Shown in pieces: positions 55,901-58,900 of a stretch of 64,000 bases of DNA; position 1 is the stretch's first letter, and each line of letters begins with the position of its first letter. A model generated the notes under the pieces. It had not been told where the DNA came from, made no database searches, and saw only the letters and a list, made by a program, of their open reading frames with translations. The DNA comes from Anadara kagoshimensis (taxonomy: Eukaryota; Mollusca; Bivalvia; Arcoida; Arcidae): the NCBI GenBank assembly GCA_021292105.1, contig CM037870.1:43170576-43234575 (forward strand). Reading direction: 5' to 3'. The translations under genes and the position numbers were made by a program.

Positions 55901-58900
55901 AATTCTTATAGTCTGTGAAATCAAAGCTATATACCAAAATGCAAATGTTTATAAAATTGTGAAAGGTAATACAGACTTCTAAATATTGAGGTGATCAGCA
56001 AGGTGACAAAGTCTAAGATGGCAGCAAGATAAGATCTCTGTAGTAGTGATTCAGGATCAACATCAGAAAAAATATACACTTCTGTCCTATCTATGGAAAT
56101 TATAACAAGGTTCCAACAAATATTTCAACTTTCTATATGAAACTGATAATGGCTATTTCTAGTATAGAATTGTGTATAAAATTAAACACAAACATACTAT
56201 TCCATGTCCAAATCACAACCTTAAAAACAAAATAAAAATTTTGAAAACTGGCAAATTTAGTAAAACAAGTGAGCTTCCACCAGAGAAGTGAGGCCGGGCG
56301 CTCTGGAAAGGTAAGCATCTTCTGTTAAGCTTGTTTTACTGTCATGTGTGATATCAAAAATGAGAATAAAAAGAAACATGGAACTAAGGGATGAAAAACA
56401 TAGTGAAGATGAGAATATATCCAAGAGAATATGAGCAGATAGGAAATACAACTACCAGTTAATGGGATAAACACAGAAGACATGCTTTGGAGAAAAAATC
56501 TGTACACATCAAAACTTAAAATGAAAATTATTTTTTTGTATATCATAATACAAAATATTTGACTTTTTTCTAGCTTTTTCTTCTGATTTTAGATTTAAAC
56601 ACCCCCATCTTTTTTTAACAGAACAAATATCATTGTATCATATTTCATAGTACTTGAAAAAGTGCAAAGTTTGAAAAAATTCTTTTCAATTTATCATGTG
56701 AAAGTACCACCAGAGAACTTCGGGTGCCACCTTGGGACGGGCTCCCAATGTACCAGGAAAGGGAAAAAATGCAGTAGTCAAACCAGGACTCAAACCTGGG
56801 ACCTTTCTAGCCGGACACTCTACCCAATGAGCTTCCCGGCTACTTATCTAGTCCAGCCCTCAATATATATATAGAATGTGGAAGGGGAATTCAATGTATA
56901 AGTAAATTGTCCAACCATTGATTAATTTCAAATGATATGTTAGATTACTGCCATTATTACAGTTATATTAGAACAAAGGAAAAAATAGGCAAAAGGTGCA
57001 AGCATTAATAAAAGGAATTTTGCAACATAAAAGGTTACCTAATAGAAAAAATATATAAAACTTGTTTTGGAAAGGAATGTCAAAACCACTTTCTACACCC
57101 AATTACACTTGTTCACGTCATGAATACATGTTTGTCTATAGCTGTTGACATCTCAATATAAGTGAAATACTTTTGACTGAAACAATACCACTTGCTCACA
57201 ACATCTTTACATATATACAAAATAAAAATAAAGCATTTTCACATAGATAAATCCCTAAACCATACAGATTCCATGTAGACCAGTAATACACATCAAAAGC
57301 ATTTTTTGGTTTTTGTTGATACAAAACTGGGAATGTCTGACCAGATATCAGTTGGCAGTTAGAAGTATATATAACAAGACAATGGCTTGTATTTGTATAT
57401 AGCACATCGCATTAATGTCTGATTAATCTGATTAAGTCTAGTAAAGTCTTGTATTTGGCTAATTTTGGCTCAATGTTATGGTATTTATAGGGTGGGTTTG
57501 CAAGTCAGTTTACATACAGATTTCTGTAAATATGTAACATATATGACCCAATAAAACAATACACTTCACTGGACATATAAACAATTAAAGACTGATTGAC
57601 AATTTGAACTTTGGAATTTGGATATTCTTCTAATAATTTAAATTTAAATTGACATGCCCTATAGGTATATTATACATACAATAAATTATATTCATAACAC
57701 ATCACATTATACTTTGATTGTAGAATTCAAAATATTTCTGTTGGTGTCGACTCAGGAAAAGAAATTCCTAAGTTATGACTGAAGAAAAATGATGAAAAAT
57801 AATGCTGATTGTATGTGTAACAGAAAAGAGAAAAACATGCAGAGTCCAACTCGAACTTGAACCTAGGACCTGCATAATCTATAAATCTAAGAACTCCCCT
57901 GATATTTTTTAACAAGCCACCAGGTTATACCTGCAGACCATGGCCAAAATCTAATGTAACTGGTAAGGACAAAAATGCAGGATCAGATAGGAACTCAAAC
58001 CATTGGTCATATACATTAGTTTATACCAAGTGAGTTACCCAGATCAAAACACATTCTTTTACATCATTCAATATCCTTACGAAAATAATTTCAAACATAT
58101 TCTTCAATCTGAAAATGCAGGCAATGTTTTAATTTTATTCTACAAAAGTGAAATGAATGACTGACAAAACACCATGGGCAGAGTAACCAGCCTCACTTCC
58201 CTGGCTGTAGTTCACTATTTAACTAAATTTGTGAGTCTTAAAAGTTTTTAATTTCCATTTTAATTTGGGACTGTGATGGTAAACTATGTTTGTTTTTGAT
58301 GATTACTCACCTTGAGCAAGTGCTCAAGTAAGCAAATAAAAAAGTTTTGAAATACTTTTAAAAATAAAATTGGCATGGAAACCATGTAGGCGATGATGAA
58401 GAGAACATGAGACTAAAATGTTTCTTATCAGTAAAAATACTGTGCCTGCTGGTAGTCTGTATGTATCTCTGCCAATAGATAAAGTATGAGGGTTTTATAG
58501 ATAAGGAATATCAAATCAGTACATCAACATCAAACTCTAAAATTTATCTGAGCTTTTATCATTTACAGTTTCCTTCCAAAGAATCTTCTATAGAAATTTA
58601 GACTCTAAGGAGGATGAAATTGGGGAAAATCATAATATTTCAAATAATTTTTATTGCTTGTTTGCAAGCTTCTATAAAAATTAAAAGAGGATGAAATTGG
58701 GGAAATTCATAATATTTTAAATATTTTTTGTATTACTTGTTTGCAAGCTTCTACAAAAATTTAAAGGGGATGGATTTGGAGAAAATGATATCATTTCAGA
58801 TATTTTTTTTCATTATCAGTTTCTAAAGAAGCTAAAATTAAGGAAGACTACAATAAAAGAAGCATCACCCTATATATTGGAAGTATGACTATGTTGATGA

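Noticed and set aside
56730..56860. Functional tRNA gene
   Set aside because: A and B boxes are good, but no acceptor stem pairs and a SINE body follows; the same holds for 5275-5366 and 973-1036.
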